The notes under the pieces are model-generated. The model was not told the DNA's origin. It searched no databases and was given only the letters and a program-made list of their open reading frames with translations. Below, one piece after another: positions 25,265 to 36,179 of a stretch of DNA of 64,000 bases; within the stretch, counting starts at the first letter, position 1, and each line of letters opens with the position of its first letter. The stretch is from Saposhnikovia divaricata (taxonomy: Eukaryota; Streptophyta; Magnoliopsida; Apiales; Apiaceae): positions 100,928,580 to 100,992,579 of the forward strand of contig CM071595.1 of NCBI GenBank assembly GCA_036435485.1, written 5' to 3'. A program made the position numbers and the translations under genes.

Positions 25265-26943
25265 GGGCCTATTTGGATAGGGGTTATAAGAGGTTAGATT
25301 GGGTTGGGTTGGATTGAGTCAGAGTGGAATGGGTTGGGTTGGGTTGGGTTGGGCTGGGAAAGGATGGGTTGGGTTGAATCCTTACCTTGTTTGGATGTAA
25401 GGATTAAGTAATCAAGGATTCAACCCTTACCTTATTTGGATGGAGGGTTAGGTTGGGAAGGGGTTATAATATAATTAATTATTATTTTTTTCTGAAATAT
25501 TAATTTGGAAATATTTTTTTCCGAAATTTTTTTTTCAGAAATATTTTTTCTCGAAATATTTTTTCAGAAATATTTATTACGCAATATTTTTTCTCGAAAT
25601 ATTTATTCGAAAATATTCTTTTCCGGAAATTTTTCGGAAAAAATATTTTCGAATTAATATTTCCGGAAAAAATATTTCCGCACCAATATTTCGGAAAAAA
25701 ATATTTCCAAACCAATATTTCGGAAAAAAAATATTTCCAAACCAATATTTCGGAAAAAAATATTTCAAAACCAATATTTCGTGAAAAAATATTCCCGAAA
25801 TATTTATTCGAAAATATCTTTTTCCAAAATATTGGCTCGGAAATATTTTTTTCCGAAATATTGATCCGGAAATATTTTTTCCCGAAATATTGGTTCGGAA
25901 ATATTTTTTCCCGAAATAATGGTTCGGAAATATTGTTTAGGAAATATTTTTTTCGAAATATTGGTTCGGAAATATTTTTTTCCGAAATATTGGTTCCGGA
26001 ATATTTTTTTCCAAAATATTGGTTCGGGAATATTTTTTTCCGAAATATTGGTTCGGGAATATTTTTTCCCGAAATATTGGTTCGGAAATATTTTTTTCCC
26101 GAAATATTGGTTCGGAAATATTTTTTTCCGAAATATTGGTTCGGAAATATTTTTTCCCGAAATATTGGTTCGGAAATATTTTTTTTCGAAATATTGGTTC
26201 GGAAATATTTTTTTCCGTAATATTGGTTCGGAAATATTTTTTCCCGAAATATTGATTCGGAAATATTTTTTTCCGAAGTATTTGTTCGGAAATATTTTTT
26301 CCCGAAATATTGGTTCTGAAATATTCTTTTCCGAAATATTGGTTCGGAAATATTCTTTCCAGAAATAATGGTTCGGAAATATTTTTTCCGAAATATTGGT
26401 TCGGAAATATTTTTTTCGAAATATTGGTTCGGAAATATTTTTTTCCGAAATATTGGTTCTGGAATATTTTTTTCCGAAATATTGGTTCGAGAATATTTTT
26501 TTCAGAAATACTGATCCGAAAATATTTTTTTCCAAATATTGATTCTGAATTTTTTTTCCCCAAAAACAATTTTTCAGAAATATTTTTAGCGGAAATATTT
26601 TTTTTTGAAAAATATTTTCTCGAAAATATTTTTTCAGAAATATTTATTACGTAATATAAAATTTATTTATCAGTAAATTACGTAATATATATAATATACA
26701 AAATAATAATCTAAATAATAAACAAAATAATAATCAAAATAATAAACAAAACCAACAAGTACCAACACCCCAAATCGGGGTGTTGAAAAACTCCCCTATT
26801 TCTATTATATTAAAATCCTCTCCCAACCCCTAACCAACCTCTCTAAACCCAACCCTCCATTTTAAATTTGTATCCAAACATGGGTTGTGAAATTTTAACC
26901 CAACCCAACCCAACCCAACCCAACCCACGATCCAAATACGCCC
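25265..26943. mobile_element. TIR element with TTGGG subterminal repeats and a satellite core
   Basis: The ends are GGGCCTATTTGGAT and, inverted, GGGCGTATTTGGAT. TTC flanks both ends (25262-25264 and 26944-26946). Inside each end is a tract of TTGGG/CCCAA repeats (25297-25375 and 26898-26928) in opposite orientation, so the ends form a long imperfect inverted repeat. The core is a tandem satellite. No transposase is present, so it is non-autonomous. The superfamily is unclear. Confidence 0.7.
25500..26650. repeat. Palindromic ~30-bp satellite array
   Basis: Roughly 38 tandem units of 29-30 bp. A typical unit contains TTCGGAAATA, a T-run and TCCGAA, so each unit is itself an inverted repeat (TTCGGAAA against TTTCCGAA), followed by ATATTGG. 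Units are most regular between about 25850 and 26480 and decay toward both sides. Because the unit has few stop trinucleotides, several frames stay open on both strands; these are not genes. Confidence 0.9.
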
Positions 26944-26946
26944 TTC

Positions 26947-28040
26947 ATGTCCTTGTGATCTATGTCACTGTAATTAGATCGTACATATATATATATTCTT
27001 TTCCCATATTTATATTATGCCTGTGCTTTTACACATTTATGTCTCTACTATTATCATGGTAAGAGCATCTCCAAGGCTTCATGTAATTTGGACACTAAGA
27101 CTAATTAAACCCTCCTCCGACCTAACACCTTAAAGTTTCGGAGAGCGGTGCAACCAGTAGTAGGTTGGCCTGTAGACCAGTCAGCACCTAGGGAATTAGA
27201 TGAACTTGATGAGTTGCTATACGAGTCAGTGGCTATCATAGTAGGTTGGCTGCTGGAAAGATGCAAATCACAATCTGAAGTTCTAAACGATTAACTCGAC
27301 AATGAAAATAGCACCTAAACATCTATCGGAAGAGCTATGTCTTATCACCAAAAGTAGTGTAAACATATTTTGCACATGGATTCATGTTTTCTATGCTCTC
27401 AACACACACAGTTTACACGCTTGAAACTGTAAATCAAACCACTATCTACAAGTTACTTCAAAATTCTGCAACAATTATATGAAGTTTAGAACACCAATAA
27501 AACGTGCATAGAATTCAGTCAGATTGTACCAACTCTAAATCATAAGCATCAAAGATAATCTAAAATTTGGAGAATACAAAATAAAGCATGATATATCCAG
27601 GAAGGAAATGATGAAAACCAAAGATAAGTTGAATAACACATTATACCACAAGGAAATCTGGAAAAGGTTTATACTAACTAGATACTGCTAGTCTGCTGCA
27701 ACTAATTGGAGCAAATCAATCACAGTGATGAAAGGCTAGTTTTTTCAAAATGCTAAATTGAGTACCAGACCCAAATTTTTCAATGCATTGTATTTGTAAT
27801 ATTATATGGGGAGGGGGAGTGAGTATTCGAAGACATGACCTTATTTCTTGGGGAAGGTTGGGAGAGAATTCTTGCCATTAGGCTATTACTATATGCCCCA
27901 CCCACCTTGCTTAAATAAGTGATCAAGAATGTGGTTCTACGAACTGCTCAGTACAAAGGAGAAATCATCTTTCGGCCATTCTTACTCTAGATACATAATT
28001 AGGAACACCAATGGTCTTAGCAGAAGAGATAAATATCTGA
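26947..28040. other. 3' flank of the MAP kinase gene, no other gene seen
   Basis: AT-rich sequence with a short TA run near 26980. No coding signal beyond the kinase stop at 28041. The kinase 3' UTR should lie in its right-hand part. Confidence 0.5.
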
Positions 28041-30281
28041 CTACCCCTGCATCTTATCTGTGTTGAATTTGATACTTTCCAACCATATCAGTTCCTTTAT
28101 ATCTTCTTCACTCAAATTTTCTTGTTCAAAATCGAAAATGAAGGGAGATTCACAAGTTGGCTCCTCATTGATCTCATGCAGACTTGATAAAAATGGATGC
28201 TTTAATGCTTCCTCAACTACAAAATCATCGCGAAAAAAGGAAGAGAAGGCATACTCATTACCATGCTTTAAATATGCAAATATAAATTTTGACTAGACAC
28301 AAATTGCTAATATTGTTGTAAAATACAACGAGGCACTTACCGGTTATGCGTTTTGACGGATCAAATACTAACATTTTCTGTGCAAGATTGATGGCTACCG
28401 GTGATGCATCTGGGAACTTCTCCGCAAAAGATTTCTTTTGGGCATGATGAAGTTGCTTAATGTACTTTTTTGCATTATCACTCCTAAGAAATCCAAGATC
28501 AGAATCCTCCGGAGAGCCTAGAAGCTGCTCCGAAAAAAACAATGATATAATTTCACAACCCACAATAAAAGTACTAGCACAATAAAACAACAATATAATT
28601 CACAACCCACAAATATAATACTAGCACAATAATCTTTTTGATAATTTATCTTATGATCTTTTTGGAAGTTTTAAGCTTTACAGTATTGCATTCTTTAAAA
28701 ATCTACACATAATTGAGGTGATTCCCAAAACCTAACACTAGCAAGGAAGCTGAAACACAATGATTACCTCAGTGATAAGAAACAGTTGCTCAACATAATC
28801 TTTACCCGGAAAGAGAGGTTTCCTCATGATTATCTCCATTAAAATGCAACCAACTGACCAAATGTCAATGGCAGCTGTATATGCTGAACAACCGAGCAAC
28901 AATTCAGGGGCCCTGTACCAGCGGGTTACTACATATTCTGACATGAAAGCAGTCTCAGGGGTTGTTCTCGCAAGCCCAAAGTCGCAAATTTTGAGGTCAC
29001 AGTTTGAGTTGAGAAGCAAATTGCTTGGTTTCAAATCACGGTGCAAAACATTTGCAGAGTGTATGTACTTCAATCCACGGAGTAACTGGTACAGAAAATA
29101 CTGCAAAAAGACAATACTTAAGAAAATCACTTGAAGCTTCACCTCAAGTCAGGATTCAAAGCACTGGAACAGTAAATACAGATGAGAGTGGTGTTATCCA
29201 TAAATGTGTCGAGGTTCTTAACATTTTGAAGAAAAGTTGACCTTGTTCTTTAATTATGTGAAAATGACTAGGTACCTAGAACTACCATCTTGTTATATGC
29301 AAAAGCCTCGCAAAACAGAAGCCACTAAATTCAAGGGTAAGAAGGCAAAAAAATAATATGATAAATACCCGACAGTGGTCTTCTGTCAGTGCCTGAGATG
29401 AGCGTATTACTTGATTCAGATCTGTATCCATTAACTCATATGCAATATAAACATCAGCAAAATTCTCTTTCTCCGGTGGTGCCATGATGTCCTTAATTTT
29501 GATTACCTACACCAAAGTTTAAAATACCCCAAAACCATAAGAGAAAAAAATAATTAACTGATTAATCGCGTGTGTAGAATTCTGCCTTGCAAATATTAAA
29601 TTCACAATAACAGCAAAAAGGTCAAGGATGGGAAATATTTTAAAAGTGAAATAATCAGGACTACATAGCAATTCAAGAAAGATTAATGTTTGTTCAAGGA
29701 GATATTAATACATTGTTATGGTCCATATGGCAGAGGAGTTTAATTTCTCGCAGAGTCCCTTTTGCATCAATCCTGTTATCGAAAGCATTAGCAATTTTCT
29801 TAATCGCGACCTCTTCCTTTGTTTCAGAATCTGTAGCGCGACTGCGACGTAAATTAAATCAATTAGTAATAAAAAGTAGAGAAAAGGTAGAAGGAAATTG
29901 GTGATCGTCTGCCAAAACTGCTAATGATTTAAGACAAATCAGCAAAGAAGATTAATTTAGCAACAACAACGCAGAAGAGCGATACGAGTTGCTATGTGAA
30001 TTAAGATAAATCAGCAAAGACTATTAATTTAGCAACGACAACAATAGAAAAGCAATACGAGTTCTTTGAATATACTTTTCGAAATCCAAAGGTAAACAAC
30101 GAGATAGAAATTACCAGACGATTCCGTAAGCACCAGAACCAACATGCTTAATAGGAGGAACATACTTAGATGGAACCTGGAAGATGTTACCAAGCACGTT
30201 GTATGTAACATGCTTTATCCCGTGAGTTGCAATCCCTTCTACCACCTTTTTTCCATTACTGCAGCTGTTTTCCTTCTCCAT
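28041..30281 (-). CDS. MAP kinase with an SEY activation motif, six exons
   Basis: Minus-strand exons are 30281-30115, 29841-29712, 29506-29369, 29100-28768, 28524-28341 and 28216-28041. All introns are GT-AG and the sum is 1128 bp, 375 residues, the usual plant MAPK length. Landmarks are the loop GSGAYG (about 48-53), ATP-binding Lys70, catalytic Asp167 in HRDLKPSN, DFG (185-187), then MSEYVVTRWYRAPE. The activation motif is Ser199-Glu200-Tyr201 where plant MAPKs of this group normally have Thr-Glu-Tyr; the codon is TCA at 28941-28939. A C-terminal LHEINEEPTC matches the common docking site that binds upstream MAPKKs. The six-exon layout and the TExY-type loop fit the TEY subfamilies; close relation to the MPK4-like group is an inference. 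The gene otherwise looks intact. Confidence 0.93.
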
Positions 30282-30749
30282 TTTCCTCTCCCTTAACTTT
30301 TCTCACCTTTCCTCACCCCCTAATAAAATCTTGTATGTTTTTCTTTTGAAATTTTACGCTATGGTCATATAGAGGAACATTTCACCTTTAGATATGATAA
30401 AATTCTAAAAATTAGCTTAAAAATTGTTATTTGTTTGTCTCAATATAGATACTCAAGATCATTATTTCTGGTTTACTTTTAAGAAAAAACATATCGCTTA
30501 AGAGAATCCAAGCCAACAACTTTTCATTAAAACTTTGACAATTTTAAATGAAATACGATCAAATAGTTGTTACCTTTTAACAAAAAAAAACTAATTGTTA
30601 CCCCTACAAAAAGATTATGTTATAATATACATTTCAATAAAAATAATATTCCTAAGATATCCTACATTTATTTATAAGTAATTTATGTATGTATCATAAA
30701 GCAAGATTTGATGTATTTAAGTAATTAATAGGTTATGCCCAAGTTACGT
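30282..30749. other. 5' flank of the MAP kinase gene
   Basis: AT-rich sequence containing the presumed promoter of the kinase (minus strand). A pyrimidine-rich stretch lies just upstream of the ATG on the template strand. No clear TATA box could be fixed. Confidence 0.4.
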
Positions 30750-30877
30750 TGATGTAGGAAAAGGGTAAATACCTATCTCTGCAGAGAATCGGCAAGATAC
30801 ATACAATAATCCGCAAATTTTATTCAAAAATTCATCTCTATTTCATAATGTAAGATTATAAGAGATTGTCTAAATAC

Positions 30878-31412
30878 TGATATGGGTGAAAAATAATCCC
30901 TAAAGATATAATTAATATCGCATTTATTGGCTCATAAATAAGGCTCGAAACCCTAGTTGGACATTAAATTCGTGATTAATGATTAAGCCCAAAGAACAGC
31001 CCAAACCGGGGACGCCCGGTATAAGCTTGTTTCTAACATGGGCCTGATCCACAAACCAGGAACGTTCTAGAATAAAGGAACGTTCTAGAATAGCCCAGCA
31101 ATAAGAAGTAGCCTCCAAGGCACCTAATTCGATAAGGAAACTAACTCCTACAAGGTAGGAGTCCAGAACCTTCCTCAAAGGCGGTGGCTTGCCCACCAAG
31201 TCTCCAAATCCTACCATAATTCTAAGACTTCTCAGCCTATATATAGGGCCTGACCCCTCATTCTCAGAACTACGTCTTGGCTTGATTCTCTGAGATACGT
31301 AGGCATCTTGTGAGGACCCGAATTAGGTCACGAAACTCAAGCGCAGCCATTAAAGCACGAAGCTCACGAACCCTAGCCGCAATTTAACAACCCTAGTTTT
31401 TATTCCACAACA
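30878..31412 (+). mobile_element. Solo LTR of the Tat family, nested in an older LTR
   Basis: A 535-bp LTR begins TGATATGG and ends CCACAACA. It matches the complete Tat element's LTRs, with a TATA-like CCTATATATAGGG near 31238. Flanks are AATAC on the left and AATAA on the right, a four-of-five match to a five-base duplication. The same sequence without an insertion exists at about 32825-32845 (the other LTR of the host element), a direct empty-site comparison. No internal region remains, so it arose by LTR-LTR recombination. Confidence 0.8.
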
Positions 31413-31469
31413 AATAACTATTAGTTGGAAGCCAAGAAATTTCCTGAAAACTAAATATTTATTTATATA

Positions 31470-31672
31470 GAGAAAAATGGGCATGAGGTTGTCCTCAGGG
31501 ATCTCTCCTGAGGTTATAAAAGATTTGTACTATAAAGTAAGGGGCCCCTCAGGGGCATTTTTATAAATATTAATTTTTATTCAATAATTTACATAAATAC
31601 CCTTAAATTTTGTATGAGAATTGTTTTAACCTCAGGGTTCTACCTGAGGTCAACCTCAGGCACATGAAACCC
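31470..31672. mobile_element. MULE-type MITE, copy 1
   Basis: A 203-bp insertion in the left LTR of the old element, flanked by the perfect nine-base repeat ATTTATATA (31461-31469 and 31673-31681). Its ends form an inverted repeat of about 30 bp, 22 matching; the inner part CTGAGGTTG/CCTCAGG is itself palindromic. Nine-base duplications are the mark of Mutator-like elements. No coding. Confidence 0.75.
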
Positions 31673-31949
31673 ATTTATATATATACTACCATAATTAATT
31701 GAAGCAAACAAATGCTTTTTTTATTTAATACTGTAATCTAGAATGTTCCTAACTATATAATATAATTATAATTACAAACATATTTATTTCTAAATAACAA
31801 TATCAACCAATTAACAAATAATTTAATTTTTTTATGCTCCGCATCATTCTCCTCTCCTTTAAAAAAACTCTCTATAGAGTTTTATAATAAAGAAGAATCC
31901 ATAATCCTCAAACGGGACTCCATCTGAGTCGGACATGAATTTGTGGAAG

Positions 31950-32480
31950 CTATTCAAATAAATCAGTACGTTTGACTTCATAAAACCTTTTTGGAATTAC
32001 AAAATTGATATGCTCAACCAAGTCCGCTATAGCTTGAATTTCTTTTCCAAAAGCAAACTCACCATGTCCCATCTGTTGCTCAGTTTCAACATACTCATCA
32101 TGCTCCGTTTGTGGCTCATCATGCACCATTTTTAGCTCGAGTTCAAGATTCTTTACGACTTTAACAGGCTCCGAATTTAACTTCAAAGTCGTGCTTTTTG
32201 TTAATGCCTTCGAAACAAGAGAATCACAGGTTTGCTGCATTTTTTCCAATCTAACACGCATGTCCTTTGATAACTTCAATATTTGCTTTAATAATGATCT
32301 TTCATGCTCATACTCGAGATGTGCCATTAAATCATCATAGTGTTGCCTTTTCTCGTATGATAGCCTATAATCATAGCTAAGATGGATGAAGCTATGGAAG
32401 TATATACAATATCGCTTGACAATGTATCTTAGCACAAAATACCTCCAAATCAATTCCTCAGGTGTTTTTGGTGATGACAT
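31950..32480 (-). CDS. 176-residue protein of unknown function in a non-autonomous LTR element
   Basis: An intact frame from ATG 32480 to the stop at 31950. The middle (HYDDLMAHLEYEHERSLLKQ and following) is charged and likely helical or coiled coil; the C-terminal half is acidic with several 'EHDE/ETEQ' phrases. No zinc knuckle, protease, RT or integrase motif is present. It lies in the sense orientation of the host element, downstream of the primer site, where gag would lie. It could be a divergent gag, a captured cellular gene or a chance frame; conservation of a 530-bp frame in an element with decayed LTRs speaks mildly against chance. Confidence 0.4.
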   Translation of the reverse strand: MSSPKTPEELIWRYFVLRYIVKRYCIYFHSFIHLSYDYRLSYEKRQHYDDLMAHLEYEHERSLLKQILKLSKDMRVRLEKMQQTCDSLVSKALTKSTTLKLNSEPVKVVKNLELELKMVHDEPQTEHDEYVETEQQMGHGEFAFGKEIQAIADLVEHINFVIPKRFYEVKRTDLFE

Positions 32481-32681
32481 TGTTTTCCGTAAGAGTGGGG
32501 CTTTTCTGAAAATTATTGGGTTTTGAAAACCCTCACTATACTGAACAAAGGCTGCAATGGTGGTAGCTGTTTCTAGCGGTTAATATTAGTGGCTATTGTT
32601 GGCCACTGGGGCTGCTGGTGGGAGGATACGGTAGGTAGTTGTTGTTGGTTGATGGTGATTTATGTTGTTTGGGTGGAAGAA

Positions 32682-32697
32682 CCTGGCTCTAATACCA
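32682..32697 (-). promoter_or_regulatory. Primer-binding site (initiator Met tRNA type)
   Basis: On the minus strand this reads TGGTATTAGAGCCAGG, one mismatch in the first thirteen from the usual TGGTATCAGAGCC. It lies eight bases inside the right LTR, a somewhat longer gap than usual. Confidence 0.65.
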
Positions 32698-32962
32698 CTT
32701 CCACTTGATGTAGGCCAAGGGTAGGATAAGGGTTAAACAAGGGTAAATACCTATCTCCGCATAGAATCGATGCAAATTTAATTCATAAATTAATCTCTAT
32801 TTCATAATGTAAGATTACAAGAGATTATATAAATGACTATTACTTGGAAGTCAAGTAATTTCTTAAACACTAACTAATTATTCATATGTATTACCGTAAT
32901 TAATTGAAGGAAAACAAATCCTTTTTTAATTTTACTACTAAAATCTATAACGTTCCTAACTA

Positions 32963-34135
32963 ACTGATGAGGATCAGGGAATGAACATGTTAATTGGTAA
33001 ATATTTTATATTATTATTCATGAAGAGATTTGAGTTGGAATTTGTACAAAAGTTTGATCAGGAAGCTTACTTGTCCAAGCTTCATTCGTCTCACCTTCAT
33101 TCATTCTTGTCCAAGTTTGTTAAATTCCTTAGCTATTCAACAATTCCAACACATATCACTTAGCTAAGGAGGTATGAACGAATTATTATAAGTTCATGGA
33201 AAAATTTAACAAACTATTACAAAGTTCAAACTGCATTCAGAGATAATAAAAAAACTAATCACCATTCACCTGAATCTTCAATTTTGACGTCAAGATTATT
33301 GGCCCGCTTTCTGGTCATGAATTGCCCAACTCGAAATAGGCGAATTTTCAAACCCTTCCTCCTGTTTTTGTTTTTGCCTTCTGCTAGGGTTTGGTCCTAC
33401 AATAGCATCAGCGTCATCTTCACTAGGGGATCACTGATCAGGCAACCCAACCACAAACAGGTGATACATACTAAAAAATACTAATCTCTTTATTTGAATT
33501 TTCCTGCACCATTTCATCTTCTTCCAACAGGCCCCGATCCTTAAGTTTTTGGGTCCTACGTAAAATAATAAACGAAGCAAGTTTATCGGTTTACTAGTGA
33601 ATAGTGACTTGATTGGTATGCCTGTTTCTCAAATAGTATTCCTATTTCTGAATTGGAAAAGTTTCCCCCAATTTTTTTGTAAAATATGGTATTATGCCCA
33701 TAAAAGAAAATTTGACACATATCATTTTAAATCATTTGTTAAAAGTTCTAGAGAAATTTTCGGAAAACATCGTACTATTCTTCTAAATAATGTACATTAA
33801 AATTTTTCGCAATCGCGTGCTTAAAATTATAATTTTATTTATTTTATGGATATTAGTATAAGTTATATATTCTGTAGTTATGCGATCAAATTATTTCAAC
33901 AGAATAGGAAACTAAAATACATTTGAAATAAGTTTTCTTAGATATTGAATAAAATTAGTTTATATCAAAAAATTGCATATCATAAAATACAATGATTTTA
34001 CTCCATATCCCAGAAAAGTTATGTGAGATGTATTGTTAAATTCATTTTTTTTCCTTAGGTTATCTGAGATGTAACGTGATATTTTGAAATATTTTAATTG
34101 ATGAAATTTATGTAAATACAAGAGATTCATCATAA
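32963..34135. other. Intergenic DNA, no gene recognised
   Basis: Short frames at 32981-33800 have no recognisable domain. A pyrimidine-rich exon-like piece near 33284-33460 could not be tied to any gene. Confidence 0.4.
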
Positions 34136-34144
34136 TTAATTAAA

Positions 34145-34322
34145 GAGAAAAATGGGCCTGAGAACAATCTCAGGATTACCTATAAAGTAAGTGACCCCGC
34201 ATGGGCATTTTTGTAAATATCAAAATTTTTATTAGTAATTTACATATATACCCTTAAATTTGTATTGATTTGTTTTAACCTCAGTGTTCTAACCTGAGGT
34301 CATCCACAGGCACATGAAACCC
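34145..34322. mobile_element. MULE-type MITE, copy 2
   Basis: A second, 178-bp copy of the MITE at 31470, with the same GAGAAAAATGGGC start and CACATGAAACCC end. It is flanked by its own perfect nine-base repeat, TTAATTAAA (34136-34144 and 34323-34331). Confidence 0.75.
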
Positions 34323-34331
34323 TTAATTAAA

Positions 34332-35029
34332 TTAGTATTAATAAAATTTTAGCACATGATATTTGGGAACAAATTTGAGAATTAATTTGGGAAATCTAGC
34401 ATTTTCCTATTTTAAGATACGTTAAAAAAAATTATTTGAAAATAGGGACGACAAACATGGCCATTTTTTCAGAAAGAACCTTCTTATATAGAGTTTCAAA
34501 GAGAACCATTAATTTTATCATAGAATTTCATCAATAAATCATAAATAAATTTTTTAAAAACATAAAATTTGATTCTAATGTAAAATACTAACGACATATA
34601 AATTTTATAAAAGATTTAACACAAAAAATTTGAACAAAAAATTTGATTTGAATTTGATTCTATAGTAGAATTATTTTGGATAAATTTGATTTTATGCTTA
34701 GGATTATTTCATTAATTTTTAATGATTTCCAAAAAGAAAATCGTGTTATTTCATTTTTAATTTTTTAATTAAAATTTATAATTATATTTCATAAAAAAAA
34801 AGATAAATATCACCTAACTAACTTACCCGACTAACATTAAGGTTCAACTGGGATTAGGATTAAAATAAATATACTTATTCACTACAAAGTCACGACCACT
34901 ATTATAGGATTACAGTTATTTCTCATTTCTATTATCTTTCTCTTATTTTTTTTTATTTTTGACGAAAATCTTTCTCTTATTTTATTATCTTTATGTATTG
35001 ATATAAATCATTATACACTTAAACTTGAT

Positions 35030-35088
<59 letters not shown>

Positions 35089-35331
35089 TGTCATTATTTT
35101 TTTATGATTTCTAAATCAAATAAAAAACTTCCTGATTTCATATACTTTACTACTTGATTATTAAAGTATAAATAAAAATTTTTGATTAAAAAAATAAATA
35201 ATTCCTTTATTAAATCGAATAACCTTGTCAAGTAATTTGTAATACACATGTAATTTCATAATGGATTTAAGCTCTGTATTGAGTGGTACTGTACTAGTGA
35301 TCCAAACTAAAATTAAAAAATTTACTCACAG
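34332..35331. other. AT-rich intergenic DNA with a TA microsatellite
   Basis: No gene is supported. It includes a (TA)n run at 35034-35085 and ends at the five-base duplication CACAG (35327-35331) left of the Tat element. Confidence 0.5.
35034..35085. repeat. (TA)n microsatellite
   Basis: About 52 bp of pure TA repeat. Confidence 0.95.
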
Positions 35332-35845
35332 TGTTGTGGAATAAAAACTAGGCTACTAGTATTGCGGCTAGGGTTTATGTATTTAATGCAAAGGTGTGTG
35401 AGCTTCGTGCTTTAATGGCTGCTCTTGTGCTCGTGGCTGACTCTGCCTTCACAAGATGCCTACGTACTTTGATGAATATCAAAGATCAAGCCAAAAAACG
35501 TAGTTCTGAGATGAGGGGTCTGGCCCTTTATATAGGCTGAGAAGCCTTAGAATTATGGTAGGAGTCAGAGACTTGGTGGATAAGTCTTCAAGGAAGGTTC
35601 TAGATCTATTCCTTATAGGAATCAGTTTCCATATTGAATTGGATGCCTTGGTGGCTAAGTCTGAAGGGGATATTATCCTTATCCAACTCTTACTTGCTGA
35701 GCTGTTTATTACCCTTAATATTAATTACGAAATTAATATTATAAATAGGGTTTGGGCCCATCTGGTGGGCCCCACGTTTGGACCATTCTGGGTCTAATAA
35801 TACCACATTAAATGTGTCTTTAAGGCTTACTTTTAGCTCATATCA
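35332..35845 (-). repeat. 3' LTR of the Tat element
   Basis: 514 bp, TG...CA. A TATA box reads CTATATAAAG on the minus strand (plus 35526-35535). An 80-codon open frame on its plus strand is an LTR artefact that recurs in the other LTR. Confidence 0.95.
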
Positions 35846-35858
35846 TTTGCCCCCCAAC
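35846..35858 (-). promoter_or_regulatory. Polypurine tract of the Tat element
   Basis: On the minus strand this reads AGTTGGGGGGCAA and directly abuts the 3' LTR. It primes plus-strand DNA synthesis. Confidence 0.8.
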
Positions 35859-36179
35859 TTCTAGGAAAACTGATCAGGTTTTCCTTGAAGTTTTAACTGC
35901 CTTTCTTGAGACTTGGGTCAGGGCTTTGTACACTAGTGTTTCACAAATGTCGTCTTGATGCAAAGTGTGGAGCGACCGACACGTTTACGACGATATGCCT
36001 TATTCGAGTCTGAGCAATTTATCCTCCATAACTTCAGTTACAGAATATTTTTTAAGGAATTATCTATGAAATTCTTCATATTTCCATATTTATGCTATTA
36101 TGGTACCCACAGGTATCAAAATTCCATGTCCGTGAAGATTTGCTGTCAAAGAATCAATTTTTACAGCAAATTTCGACCA

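Larger units (their letters stand above)
30750..32962 (-). mobile_element. Old non-autonomous LTR element with an iMet-type primer site
   Basis: Two direct repeats of about 257 bp form the LTRs: the right one at 32706-32962 is continuous, the left one (30750 to about 31757) is split by two later insertions. Both start TGATGTAGG. On the minus strand the right LTR is followed by TGGTATTAGAGCC, the initiator-Met tRNA primer site used by many copia-type elements. The interior (about 31760-32681) holds one 176-codon ORF and no gag or pol domain. Outer ends have decayed and no matching target duplication was found. It is best described as a TRIM- or LARD-like relic. Confidence 0.6.

Noticed and set aside
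25297..25375. TTGGG tracts as interstitial telomere repeat
   Set aside because: The plant telomere unit is TTTAGGG; here the unit is TTGGG, and it occurs as inverted subterminal repeats of a TIR element.
25500..26654. Long overlapping ORFs on both strands (up to 243 codons) with repeated KYFFPKYW- and NISEKNI-like phrases
   Set aside because: They are translations of the ~30-bp satellite in different frames, with no independent coding signal.
28826..29240. Plus-strand ORFs opposite the MAP kinase
   Set aside because: They are shadows of kinase exon 4 on the other strand.
35555..35797. 80-codon ORF, repeated at 45722-45964
   Set aside because: It lies in both LTRs of the Tat element and ends at different points relative to function; no homologous protein is known to me and LTRs are not expected to encode it.
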